A stretch of DNA of 17,921 nt from Treponema sp. (GCA_031259515.1 JAIRLK010000292.1:1-17921), one strand, 5' to 3'. Shown: positions 1 through 7,271, numbered from the stretch's first letter. Made by a program: numbers and translations. The notes: generated by a model from the sequence alone, not told the origin.

Positions 1-8
1 CCATAACG

Positions 9-1883
9 CTAAAAGAACCCTTTAAGGAACGTGGACAGCGCCGGAATATAGGTAACGATAAGGACCACGGCAAGCTGGATGACCAGGAAGGGAAACACGT
101 TTCGGGATGTTTCCACGAAAGATTTCTTAAACCGGTAGCTCGCCAAGAACAGGTTAAGGCCGACCGGAGGCGTCAGGAAGCCGGCTTCCATGTTGATAAG
201 AAAGATAATTCCCAGGTGTACCGGATCTATGCCGTAGACCGCGCCCAGGGGGGAAATCAGGGGCAGAATGATCATGATGGCGGAGAATATATCTATAAGA
301 CAGCCGGTTATAAGCAGGGCGAGGTTGAGGAGCAGGAGAAACACCCACTTGGAGCGTATGGTGGTTTGCATCCATTCGGCGAAGATCACCGGGATACGGC
401 TGTCCAGGATGTAATAGGACAGGGCCTGGGCAAGGGCAAGAATGGAAAGTATACCCCCCACGATGGGAATAGTCCGGGTAAACACCGTAAAGATGTTCTT
501 CCGGGTTATTTCCCGGTAGATAAAGGTTTCCACGACAAAAACATAGAGTACCGCCACGGCGCTTAACTCAACCAGGGAAAAAGCGCCGGTAAAATATCCG
601 GCGATAAGAACAAAGGGCAGGAGTATCTCTAAAAAAGACTGCCTGATCCCCCGGCCCGCTTTTTTTATGCTGAAACGCTCAATGGGGATTTTATTCTTTA
701 CCGAAATGGCAATGCCGAAGATAATGGTTGCCGCCACCAGAAGCAACCCGGGGAGGAAGCCGCCGAGAAAGAGGTGTATGGTGTTGGTTCTGGTGGCGGC
801 TCCAACCAGGAGGATGGGCAGGCTGGGCGGGAACAGGAGGCCTATGCTGCCCGAGGCGGTAAGGAGGCCAATGGCGAATTTTTCGGGATACGGAGAAAGA
901 ACCGTGAGCAGGATTCCCCCCAGGGTAAGGATGGTAACCCCCGACGCGCCGGTAAAGGAGGTGAAGAACGCGCAGAGGATGACCGTAACAAGGATCGTAC
1001 CTCCGGGAATCCATCCGAAAAAGCTCTTAAAGGTTTCCACCAGCCGCTCCCCCGCCCGGCTTTCGGAGAGGATAAAGCCCGTAAGGGCAAAGAGCGGAAT
1101 CGCCGTAAGGCTGTTCTGGGTCAGGGCGGTGTATATCTGGCTTGCCACGATGTCGATTTCACCCCAGCTGCTCTGGATGAGGATGAGGGAAAATCCCCCT
1201 ATGACCACAAAGATGGGGGTTCCGATAAGGGCGAGGAGCGCCAGGATGATTATCACCGGCATCCTGAGCAGTTCCGCAAAGCCCCGGAAGGCGTCGGTTA
1301 GGTCCCAGGCAAAATCCGGCAGGTCCATGCCCCACACCAACTTGAACACCGCCGGCAGAGAAAAAAAGGTTCCCAGGACCAGGGCCAAAACCGGCAGGAT
1401 ACGGGCCGCGCCGCCGAGACCGGTACGCCGGGCAAACCGGAAGGCGATGACGCCGTAGCCTATGGGCATCACCAGGGCGAAGACCCGGTCAGGGATAAAG
1501 CCCACCATTTGCATAGGATACAGGCCCACCCGGATGAAGGAGGCGGAACACCAGCCGAATATCGTAACCAGGAAAACCGACGCCAGGGCGGATGCCGCCA
1601 TAACCGCCGCCTTTAGATTTTTGTTATCGAAAAACTGAAACAGCCCTACGGAGAGGTGATCCCCCATGCGGGTGGTTATCATCCCCGAAAGGAGGCCGAG
1701 TACCAGAAGCAGATGGGACATGAGGGGCGGCGCGGCGGGAAACCGGGCGTTAAAAACATGCCGCAGGAAGGTGTCCGCCAGGGGGATAAGGACCAGGCAG
1801 GCAAGGGAAAAATAACAGAGCCCTTCTTCAATCTTCCATAGGAGGGATCGGGGTTGTTCCTGTTTTTCCGTCATTGCGTCCAT
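9..1883 (-). CDS. TRAP transporter fused permease, DctQ-DctM (TatQM-like)
   Basis: Inner-membrane permease of a sodium-driven tripartite ATP-independent periplasmic (TRAP) transporter. The 624 residues join a small DctQ-type membrane domain (about residues 15-190, with helices near 20-40, 55-70, 93-118 and 132-150) to a large DctM domain (about 205-624). DctM-type signatures include the Gly-rich FTGASGVTILTLGG stretch at 310-323, GSIGLLFPPSLP at 345-356 and, near the C-terminus, TPPVGLNLFLAS. About 16 hydrophobic segments are visible. The start codon lies one base after the binding-protein stop, with a GGGGGG Shine-Dalgarno-like run about 9 nt upstream; a second in-frame ATG three codons later is possible. 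Substrate cannot be read from sequence. Treponema pallidum is known to have a similar fused permease (Tat system) working with binding protein TatP and TPR protein TatT; no TatT gene is visible here, but it could lie beyond the left edge. Confidence 0.9.
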   Translation of the reverse strand: MDAMTEKQEQPRSLLWKIEEGLCYFSLACLVLIPLADTFLRHVFNARFPAAPPLMSHLLLVLGLLSGMITTRMGDHLSVGLFQFFDNKNLKAAVMAASALASVFLVTIFGWCSASFIRVGLYPMQMVGFIPDRVFALVMPIGYGVIAFRFARRTGLGGAARILPVLALVLGTFFSLPAVFKLVWGMDLPDFAWDLTDAFRGFAELLRMPVIIILALLALIGTPIFVVIGGFSLILIQSSWGEIDIVASQIYTALTQNSLTAIPLFALTGFILSESRAGERLVETFKSFFGWIPGGTILVTVILCAFFTSFTGASGVTILTLGGILLTVLSPYPEKFAIGLLTASGSIGLLFPPSLPILLVGAATRTNTIHLFLGGFLPGLLLVAATIIFGIAISVKNKIPIERFSIKKAGRGIRQSFLEILLPFVLIAGYFTGAFSLVELSAVAVLYVFVVETFIYREITRKNIFTVFTRTIPIVGGILSILALAQALSYYILDSRIPVIFAEWMQTTIRSKWVFLLLLNLALLITGCLIDIFSAIMIILPLISPLGAVYGIDPVHLGIIFLINMEAGFLTPPVGLNLFLASYRFKKSFVETSRNVFPFLVIQLAVVLIVTYIPALSTFLKGFF

Positions 1884-1884
1884 A

Positions 1885-2895
1885 TCAGCGCACCCCCCGA
1901 CGGGGTTTTAGCAAGGCTTCAATACGCTCGTACATTTTCCGGTCAAAGACGCTTCCGATCAGGGAAGGCATAACCCGGTTTGTATCGGCAAACCAGAGTT
2001 GTTCCTGTTCGGGGCTTACCTGGTTAATCACGAGGCCGTAATCCACCATGGTCTGGATAACCTGCCCCTCAAGGGCCTGGACGGAACGGTCCAGATTGGC
2101 TTCCATGCGCCGGGTAACCCGTAAAATTTCGTTTTTATACTTGTCGGGGATCATGCGCCGCCAAACCCTCCGGTCCATCATGATGGCCCCCATGAAAGGG
2201 GCTACCTGAATGGATGCCATATTCTTCGCCAGACCGAAAATCTGTAGGCCCCCGGCATTAACCGGGCTTTGATACACCGCGTCTATCTGCCCGCCCGAAA
2301 GCTGGACCAGAATCTGATTCATGGCCACCGGTACCATGTGATATCCCATGGCCTTAAAAGCGTCCATCAGTTCCGGTTCGGTTTCGCTGGTTCCCAAACG
2401 CTGGCGCTTCAAGTCCGCCGGGACATAGACCGGGCTCTTGGAAAAAAAGCGCACCCAGCCGACCTTGGACCAGGCCAGGGTAAAATACCCTTTATCTTCA
2501 AACGCTTCCTCCAGTTCCGGTTTAAGCCTGTCCAGAACCAAGTCCAATTCTTCATTGTTTCTGATGAGGAAGGGACAGCTCAAGGTCATTACCTCCGGAG
2601 AAATTAATTTAAGGCCGAAGGTACTCAGCATGGCGGCGTGGATCTGGCGGCTGTTAAGCTGCCTGAGTATGTCCGCCTCGCCGGCCTTTACATTATGCCT
2701 GACGTCAAGTATGACCTCGTTGTTGGTAATCCGGGCCCATTCAGCGGCCATGTCGTCTAAGAGCTTCCCCCAGGGGGTGTCCTGGGGTACCTGGGACACG
2801 AGTTTTATGACGGTTTTCCGCTGGGCTGAAACAAAAACGGGAAAAATCACGCTTACTGCAACAAAACAAACCGCTATAGACACTAGCTTTCTCAT
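1885..2895 (-). CDS. TRAP transporter periplasmic solute-binding protein, DctP family
   Basis: Extracytoplasmic substrate-binding subunit for the fused permease gene directly downstream (1-nt gap). I place the start at 2895, giving 336 residues: this ATG has AGGAG 7 nt upstream and opens a clean signal peptide (MRKLV, hydrophobic 5-22, cleavage near FVSA/Q at 24-25). The longer reading frame to 3021 would overlap the acyltransferase gene and bury the signal peptide. Family traits are KLVSQVP at 31-37, the DLK motif at 161-163, and a GGQIDAVYQSPV segment at 201-212 matching the family's GxxDgxexP region. By eye, the arginine that normally binds the substrate carboxylate just after the DLK motif is replaced by Gly168, so the ligand may not be an ordinary C4-dicarboxylate or sialic acid. 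It is not a lipoprotein, since no lipobox is seen. Family assignment is firm; ligand unknown. Confidence 0.88.
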   Translation of the reverse strand: MRKLVSIAVCFVAVSVIFPVFVSAQRKTVIKLVSQVPQDTPWGKLLDDMAAEWARITNNEVILDVRHNVKAGEADILRQLNSRQIHAAMLSTFGLKLISPEVMTLSCPFLIRNNEELDLVLDRLKPELEEAFEDKGYFTLAWSKVGWVRFFSKSPVYVPADLKRQRLGTSETEPELMDAFKAMGYHMVPVAMNQILVQLSGGQIDAVYQSPVNAGGLQIFGLAKNMASIQVAPFMGAIMMDRRVWRRMIPDKYKNEILRVTRRMEANLDRSVQALEGQVIQTMVDYGLVINQVSPEQEQLWFADTNRVMPSLIGSVFDRKMYERIEALLKPRRGVR

Positions 2896-2977
2896 CCTGC
2901 ATCTCCTCATTACAAAATATCGTAAAAGCCACCGGAGCTTCCTCCAAACGTTGAACCGGTATTGACCGGTTACCCGC

Positions 2978-3838
2978 TTAATCGCCCTCACAGGGATAGG
3001 GGTTATCGGTGATTCCCGCAAGCTCCACGATTTTCCGGTGGGCCTGTTCCCGGAGCAGCGCTGCCGCTTCCCGGCGGGGTTTGGAAAGGTCCGGCAGTAT
3101 AGGCTCCCCTATGCGCAAGGTGATAAGGGGATAGTTCTTCTTGAAAATCCGGTAAATTCCCCGGGATTCCCGGTACGAAAAGGCCATAGGAATGACCGGG
3201 ATGTTGTACTGATAGGCCAGGGTAAACATCCCCTTTTTGAAGGGCCGTATGGGCTGAAAATAGTGCCAGTTGCTGCCTTCGGGAAACACATGGAGCCACT
3301 TCTTCTTCCGGTGCAGCTCTTCAAAGGCTCGGTTGAAACTTTTCATGGTATGAATGTCCCGGGGAACCGGAATACCCCCCACCAGTCTGATGAGGGTCCG
3401 GTCCGGTCCCGCGAGGTTTTCCGGCCAGGCGGGGAAATAAGAACGCCGGTACCGTATGGCCTGAAGGATAATGAGAAAATCCCAGCGGTGTATGTGGTTT
3501 GCCACCGTGAGGGCGCCATTACGCAGAAGGGTACGGTACTGTTTCAGAATCTTCCGTCCTTCTATGCGCAAACCGAAACGAATGGGGGATATAAAAAACA
3601 CCAGGACAAAGATACCCAGGTAAAGGAGGGCGCTTTTGAACCTGAAACCTGCGGATTTGTCCAGGAAGGGATAATTTTCATCAATAACCAAGTCTATTTC
3701 CTTCTTTGGAGGAAACATGTGGGCGTCAAGAACCTCCGGATAGGTAAACCCAAGCCGGGGAACATAGGGCTTTTCCGGTTCTTTTTGTTTGCGTGGTAAC
3801 GGAATTTTACGCCCCTCCATCTCGCATATATTTTTCAT
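2978..3838 (-). CDS. 1-acyl-sn-glycerol-3-phosphate acyltransferase-like protein (PlsC family)
   Basis: Membrane-associated acyltransferase, probably making phosphatidic acid from lysophosphatidic acid or acylating a related lipid. The 286 residues have a hydrophobic helix at about 69-86 followed by the four family blocks: block I NHIHRWD at 114-120 (HX4D, catalytic His115 and Asp120), block II GGIPVPRD at 154-161, block III FPEGSNW at 185-191 with Glu187, and block IV VIPMAF at 215-220. The N-terminal 60 residues are polar, Pro/Lys-rich and unlike the family core. The start at 3838 is supported by AAGGAG 6 nt upstream. It is the first full-size gene of a likely operon with the TRAP genes, but there is an 82-bp gap before the next start. 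Its mRNA leader is unusually long and carries a 12-nt homopolymer. Acyl acceptor specificity cannot be inferred. Confidence 0.87.
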   Translation of the reverse strand: MKNICEMEGRKIPLPRKQKEPEKPYVPRLGFTYPEVLDAHMFPPKKEIDLVIDENYPFLDKSAGFRFKSALLYLGIFVLVFFISPIRFGLRIEGRKILKQYRTLLRNGALTVANHIHRWDFLIILQAIRYRRSYFPAWPENLAGPDRTLIRLVGGIPVPRDIHTMKSFNRAFEELHRKKKWLHVFPEGSNWHYFQPIRPFKKGMFTLAYQYNIPVIPMAFSYRESRGIYRIFKKNYPLITLRIGEPILPDLSKPRREAAALLREQAHRKIVELAGITDNPYPCEGD

Positions 3839-3920
3839 GTATAGCTCCTTAAAACCGCTGCTGCATATTTTTTGGGTATTAAAAAAGAACGTGGATAATG
3901 AGGCAAAGAAAGAAGACCTG

Positions 3921-3947
3921 TAATTCCTAGTAAATATATAGGAATTA
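3921..3947. repeat. Perfect 9-bp inverted repeat next to the poly-G tract
   Basis: TAATTCCTA (3921-3929) and TAGGAATTA (3939-3947) are perfect reverse complements around a 9-nt AT-rich loop. One base separates the right arm from the G12 tract. The lack of a following T run on the minus strand argues against an intrinsic terminator; it could be an operator or an RNA hairpin just after the homopolymer. Confidence 0.6.
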
Positions 3948-4028
3948 TGGGGGGGGGGGGCAAAAAAGTTTTTTTACCTCTTTAGAATTAGAAAGAGAAG
4001 GAAAAACTGTCTTTACCCAACCGGACAT
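3945..4028 (-). CDS. Short leader ORF running into the poly-C tract (27 codons), hypothetical
   Basis: The ATG at 4028 is preceded by AAGGAG with 5-nt spacing, one of the best Shine-Dalgarno matches in the window. The frame encodes a 27-residue peptide starting MSGWVKTVF and ending in Cys-Pro-Pro-Pro-Pro, where the prolines come from the C12 tract; TAA follows almost at once (3947-3945), inside the inverted repeat. With 11 C residues the same frame would read on without a stop into the acyltransferase ATG, adding 63 residues to it. With 13 it would end at a TGA overlapping that ATG. No recognisable domain is visible, and the peptide could be spurious. Confidence 0.25.
   Translation of the reverse strand: MSGWVKTVFPSLSNSKEVKKLFCPPPP
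3949..3960. repeat. Homopolymeric tract of 12 G (C12 on the transcribed strand sense)
   Basis: Twelve consecutive G on the plus strand, flanked by T at 3948 and CAAAAAAG at 3961-3968. It is by far the longest homopolymer in the window and lies in the leader of the acyltransferase/TRAP operon. Tracts of this length are prone to slipped-strand changes; treponemes are known to carry variable poly-G tracts upstream of some tpr genes. Confidence 0.85.
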
Positions 4029-4152
4029 CCGCACTCCTTGTTCGTCCCATGAGCTTTTTCATGGACACCGCTCAATTGTTCAATTTACGCGAAATATATT
4101 CAGCCAGAAAGGTTTCCACTCAACTGTCCGCCTTTCGGTTAACTTAAACATG

Positions 4153-4180
4153 ATAATACCGTATTTTTTATAAAAATCAA
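4153..4180 (-). promoter_or_regulatory. Predicted promoter of the acyltransferase/TRAP operon
   Basis: On the minus strand, TTGATT (4180-4175) and TATTAT (4158-4153) are separated by 16 nt, a good vegetative-sigma match. Transcription would begin near 4146, about 40 nt past the end of the serine dehydratase gene, giving a leader of roughly 308 nt before the acyltransferase start. Predicted from sequence only. Confidence 0.5.
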
Positions 4181-4198
4181 TTAAGTATCGCGCCAAAA

Positions 4199-5140
4199 TC
4201 AATCCGCTGACGTGTCCAGCTTTTCTTTAATCGCCAAAGCGGTGGGGGTTACAGCCAGGCCGCCCGAGGCGGTTTCCCTGATCCCCGCAGGCATGACATC
4301 GCCAATCTGCTTCATAGCTAAAACCACTTCGTCAAAGGGGATGACGCTCCTTATGCCGGATAGGGTTAAATCAACCGCTAACAGGGCGTTTACCGCAATA
4401 AAGGCGTTCCGCTTGACGCAGGGGATCTCCACCAGCCCCGCAACAGGATCGCAGGCAAGCCCCAGGGTGTTTTTCAGCGAGAGGGCCGCGGCGGAGAAAC
4501 AGTCCCCAGTGGACAAGGCTTCCAGATACCCAAGGGCGCAGGCGGCCATTGCCCCGGCGCACCCGCACTCGGCCTGACAGCCGCCCTCGGCCCCCGCAAG
4601 GGTTGCCCGCTGGGCGATCAGGACCCCGGTAAGGCTGGAAACAAGAAAAGCTCCCCGGAGTTTCGGATCATAGGGAGGATCGATCATCTCCGGTATTCCG
4701 GGGAGCAGAACCGCTGTTTCCGGTTCCGTATCGCTATGGTATGTATCCCACCACGCCCATATCGCTCCCGGCGCAATGCCGCAGGATCCGGCGGTGGGAA
4801 AGGCCACGATTTTCCCCCCGCAGGCGTTTACTTCGTTTATGGACAGGGCATAAGCCGCCGCCCGCCTGAATACGGGGCTGTGAATGAACCGCCGCGCCGC
4901 CCCGTAATACGAGACGGCGGCCCCTTGGGTAAGCCCGGATCGGGAGCGCTGGGGATCCGCAAGGCCCTTAATAAGGGAACGCCGGGTTACCGCGATACGG
5001 CGGTCAACCTCGTCCCGCACCGCGTTTTCCGGGATCCCCCAAATAAAGGCTTCCCGTTTAAGGGCGTATTCCTCTAAAGCTATTTGTTCCGTATGCAGGA
5101 TTTCCATGAGTTCAGTAAAACTATGAAACCGGTATTTCAT
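4199..5140 (-). CDS. sdaAA: L-serine dehydratase, iron-sulfur dependent, alpha subunit
   Basis: Catalytic subunit of the oxygen-sensitive [4Fe-4S] L-serine ammonia-lyase, converting serine to pyruvate and ammonia in the cytoplasm. Family motifs are PTAGSCGIAPG at 115-125, AGAEGGCQAECGCAGAMAA at 182-200 and CDPVAGLVEIPCVKRNA at 230-246. The cysteines in these segments (120, 188, 192, 194, 230, 241) include the expected cluster ligands. At 313 residues it is somewhat longer than the usual alpha subunit of about 290; the excess appears to be a Trp/Pro-rich insertion around 128-160. The start at 5140 overlaps the beta-subunit stop as ATGA and has GGAGG 4 nt upstream, so the two subunits should be translationally coupled. 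In an anaerobe this enzyme would feed serine carbon into pyruvate. Confidence 0.93.
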   Translation of the reverse strand: MKYRFHSFTELMEILHTEQIALEEYALKREAFIWGIPENAVRDEVDRRIAVTRRSLIKGLADPQRSRSGLTQGAAVSYYGAARRFIHSPVFRRAAAYALSINEVNACGGKIVAFPTAGSCGIAPGAIWAWWDTYHSDTEPETAVLLPGIPEMIDPPYDPKLRGAFLVSSLTGVLIAQRATLAGAEGGCQAECGCAGAMAACALGYLEALSTGDCFSAAALSLKNTLGLACDPVAGLVEIPCVKRNAFIAVNALLAVDLTLSGIRSVIPFDEVVLAMKQIGDVMPAGIRETASGGLAVTPTALAIKEKLDTSAD

Positions 5141-5850
5141 ATTCCCTCCAGCGAGGGAACCCGGATAAGCGTATTAACCTGGGGCAGGGCTTGAATTTGC
5201 TGAACAAGCGGATACGGAATAGCGCCGTCGGTCTCGACAACAAGCAGGGCCTCCTCGCCTTTTTCTTTGCGATGGCTGGAGGTGGCGGCGATATTTATCC
5301 TGCCGGCGGCAAGGATATGGGATACATCGGCGATGACCCCTATTTCATCATGGTGAAGGACCAAGACGGCCTCCAATTCTCCTGAAAGGTTCACCTGATA
5401 CCCGTTGATTTCGTCAAGGCGGATGGACCCGCCGCCAATGCTTGAAGCCCTGATGGTCAGCCGTTTTTGCGGTCCGCCCTGCCGGCCAAAAAGTTCCAAA
5501 ACCACCGTGTTCGGATGCCAGGAAGGGGGCGCATCGAAAACCGGAACAACTTCCACCGGAAACCCCTCTCCCTGTGCCTGGATATCCCGAAGGAGCGCCA
5601 TGCCCTGAAAGAGCCGTTCATCCTCCGGGGGGATACCCAAAAGGCCGGCGGCAACGGCGTTCCCGGACCCGTGGCCCTTCCAGGTGGAGGCAAGGGAACC
5701 GTAAAACCGGACAATTACCCTGCCGGGGACGGAACCGAACATTTTGCGCGTCAAAAAGGCAATCCGCCCCACCCCGGCGGTATGAGAGCTGGAGGGGCCT
5801 ATGATAACCGGGCCAAAAATCTCAAGAACGGAAACATTTTCTTTTGGCAT
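5137..5850 (-). CDS. sdaAB: L-serine dehydratase, iron-sulfur dependent, beta subunit
   Basis: Partner subunit of the two-chain serine dehydratase. The N-terminal half carries the family's IGPSSSHTAG motif at 17-26 and the SIGGGSI region at about 137-143. The last 75 residues or so form an ACT domain (about 160-235), the small ligand-binding fold that in this family binds serine. The 237-residue length is normal. It is the first gene of the pair and ends in an ATGA overlap with the alpha gene. There is no Shine-Dalgarno sequence before the ATG at 5850; instead TATTAT lies 8 nt upstream, consistent with a leaderless or nearly leaderless mRNA. A 59-bp gap separates it from the upstream DUF445 gene. 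Confidence 0.92.
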   Translation of the reverse strand: MPKENVSVLEIFGPVIIGPSSSHTAGVGRIAFLTRKMFGSVPGRVIVRFYGSLASTWKGHGSGNAVAAGLLGIPPEDERLFQGMALLRDIQAQGEGFPVEVVPVFDAPPSWHPNTVVLELFGRQGGPQKRLTIRASSIGGGSIRLDEINGYQVNLSGELEAVLVLHHDEIGVIADVSHILAAGRINIAATSSHRKEKGEEALLVVETDGAIPYPLVQQIQALPQVNTLIRVPSLEGI

Positions 5851-5858
5851 ACCCGTTC

Positions 5859-5887
5859 ATAATACACCGTAAAGAGGGAGAAGTCTC
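5859..5887 (-). promoter_or_regulatory. Possible promoter of the serine dehydratase genes
   Basis: On the minus strand, TATTAT (5864-5859) lies 17 nt after GAGACT (5887-5882), a weak -35. The -10 ends 8 nt before the ATG at 5850, so transcription would begin at or within about two bases of the start codon. Confidence 0.35.
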
Positions 5888-5894
5888 CCCCTCT
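5871..5894 (-). terminator. Possible weak terminator after the DUF445 gene
   Basis: On the minus strand AGAGGG and CCCTCT can form a 6-bp stem around a 12-nt G/A-rich loop, followed by only TTTA. The short T run makes it a poor intrinsic terminator. It may only reduce read-through into the serine dehydratase genes, or mean nothing. Confidence 0.25.
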
Positions 5895-5909
5895 ACGACG
5901 GTCAAAGCG

Positions 5910-7271
5910 CTACCGGGCGAACCAGGAAAGCAAGACCTGGATCCCCCCGATAAGGGCCCCCAGAATGGCGCCGAAAACGTTAATCCACTTCAATTGATCG
6001 TCCATTACATCCAGCACGATGTGTTCAACATCCACCATGTCCAGGGAATCTATACGGTCGGAAACCAGGGTTCTGATATTAATATTTTTAAGCAGCGCTT
6101 CAAGACGGTCGTCTGTGTTTTTTAAAAATTGCTCCGCAATATAGGCGTCGATTTTTTCTTTTTTAGCGCCGTCAATCAGGAACAATTCAGCAAGCGTCCG
6201 GTCCTGGTTATCCGTGAGTATACGGTTCACCACGCCGCCCAGGGTCTGGCCGATGTCCGGCCCGCCGTTCCGCCGGATGCATCCCCTGGCTCTGAGGATC
6301 ACAGTCCGGGGATCCCCGGCGGTCAGTTTTTTAACCACCTCCCCCAGGGGCATGGCGGCGTAGGACATGGCCAAGGAAGCAGCAACACGGCTTACGCCAT
6401 CCCAGGCTGCCGTCCCACGGATCCGTTCTTCCGCGAAGCTGACGAGATTCCGCCGCGTATCCGGATCGTACAGGAGGATCTCAAGTTGCCCTATCAAGTC
6501 GTCGATGATTTCCGGCATCCGTTCGTGCAGGGTCTTCTCGTACTGGCCCGCGGAAATGAAAAAACGTTGAAGCGTCGAGAGTTTCGTGATGGCGTTGTTG
6601 AGGAAAATCCGGCCCTGGGTTTCCAGCCCCCGGTGAATCTCGTCTTTCATCAGGAATTGAAGGAGTTGGCGTACCAGGCCCGGAAAGGCGGCGTCCAGGG
6701 CGGAAGCGGCGTACCGCCCTATCTGTGGCGCCTGGGATTCAAGGGTTTCCTGGATGGCCGCCGTGATTTTTTCCCGGAGGATTCCGGTCAGCTCCTCTCC
6801 CAAAAGCTCGCCCAGGGTTATGCGTGAGTTCTCCGCATAATCAGCCAGGGATGTCAGGCCGGATTCTACAAAGGAATTAAAAGCCGGAGAACTCAGAAAG
6901 TCCCGGAAGATGAGAAAGGGAAACGAGGCCTCCTCTTTTTTACCGGCCAGGAGGAGTCCAAGAGGGCGCTCCAACACGCTGCCGGTATGACGGGCTATGG
7001 AGCCGTTTATAGCGGCCCTGACGTCTTCCCTCAGAAGCCGCTCCCGGAGTATCTCCGGGGTAAGGAGCTTCCGCTCCACCATGGAACCTATGCTGTCCGC
7101 CAGCTTATGCCGCTCCCGGGGCAAAACGCCGGGGGTAAAGGGCAGCCTGACGCCGAAAAACCTGACCGGTTTGAGGGGCCGGAAGAGCATTTTTATGGCC
7201 GCCGCGTTGGTAACATAGCCGATAAGCGCCCCTATCACCGGGGGGGCAGCCAGGAGGAACAGCGCCTTCAT
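5910..7271 (-). CDS. DUF445 family membrane protein (YheB-like)
   Basis: Member of the DUF445 family, whose biochemical role is not established. The first 50 residues carry the family signature: a hydrophobic N-terminus with GYVTNAAAIKMLFRPLKP at 18-35 and the LPFTPGVLPRERHKLADSIG region at 43-62. A long, mostly helical, charged middle (about 65-425) follows, and a C-terminal hydrophobic helix GAILGALIGGIQVLLSWF ends the protein, so both ends are probably membrane-anchored. The 453-residue length is typical. Its start overlaps the stop of the upstream SH3-like lipoprotein gene as ATGA, and no Shine-Dalgarno sequence is visible, so it probably depends on translational coupling. Co-expression with a lipoprotein hints at an envelope role, which is inference. 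Confidence 0.85.
   Translation of the reverse strand: MKALFLLAAPPVIGALIGYVTNAAAIKMLFRPLKPVRFFGVRLPFTPGVLPRERHKLADSIGSMVERKLLTPEILRERLLREDVRAAINGSIARHTGSVLERPLGLLLAGKKEEASFPFLIFRDFLSSPAFNSFVESGLTSLADYAENSRITLGELLGEELTGILREKITAAIQETLESQAPQIGRYAASALDAAFPGLVRQLLQFLMKDEIHRGLETQGRIFLNNAITKLSTLQRFFISAGQYEKTLHERMPEIIDDLIGQLEILLYDPDTRRNLVSFAEERIRGTAAWDGVSRVAASLAMSYAAMPLGEVVKKLTAGDPRTVILRARGCIRRNGGPDIGQTLGGVVNRILTDNQDRTLAELFLIDGAKKEKIDAYIAEQFLKNTDDRLEALLKNINIRTLVSDRIDSLDMVDVEHIVLDVMDDQLKWINVFGAILGALIGGIQVLLSWFAR

Larger units (their letters stand above)
3839..4198 (-). other. Gene-free AT-rich leader upstream of the acyltransferase/TRAP operon
   Basis: About 360 bp without a convincing full-size gene, clearly richer in A+T than the flanking coding DNA. 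Read on the minus strand it holds, in order: a sigma70-like promoter (4180-4153), a 24-codon frame without a good Shine-Dalgarno sequence (4062-3988, beginning MKKLMG), a bulged hairpin (4064-4045), a short frame with a good Shine-Dalgarno sequence (4028-3945), a C12 tract (3960-3949), a perfect 9-bp inverted repeat (3947-3921), and the Shine-Dalgarno sequence of the acyltransferase. If the promoter is real, the leader is about 300 nt long. Confidence 0.6.

Noticed and set aside
667..1458. A 263-codon plus-strand frame opposite the TRAP permease
   Set aside because: Arg/Met/Pro-rich composition with no motif, antisense to a recognisable membrane protein.
2896..3021. N-terminal extension of the TRAP binding protein
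   Set aside because: It would overlap the acyltransferase gene by 44 bp and place 42 basic residues before a signal peptide; the internal ATG at 2895 has an ideal AGGAG.
3038..3799. A 253-codon plus-strand frame opposite the acyltransferase
   Set aside because: The minus strand carries all four acyltransferase blocks; no support for the antisense frame.
3949..3960. Reading the 12-G tract as settled in length
   Set aside because: Homopolymers this long are often miscounted in sequencing, so the exact frame state may be an artefact; the position, not the count, is what I trust.
3962..3975. A6-G-T7 stretch as an intrinsic terminator
   Set aside because: No GC-rich stem precedes the T run on either strand.
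3992..4147. Plus-strand frame in the leader (ending ...STQLSAFRLT)
   Set aside because: No Shine-Dalgarno sequence or promoter; it lies opposite the better supported minus-strand leader.
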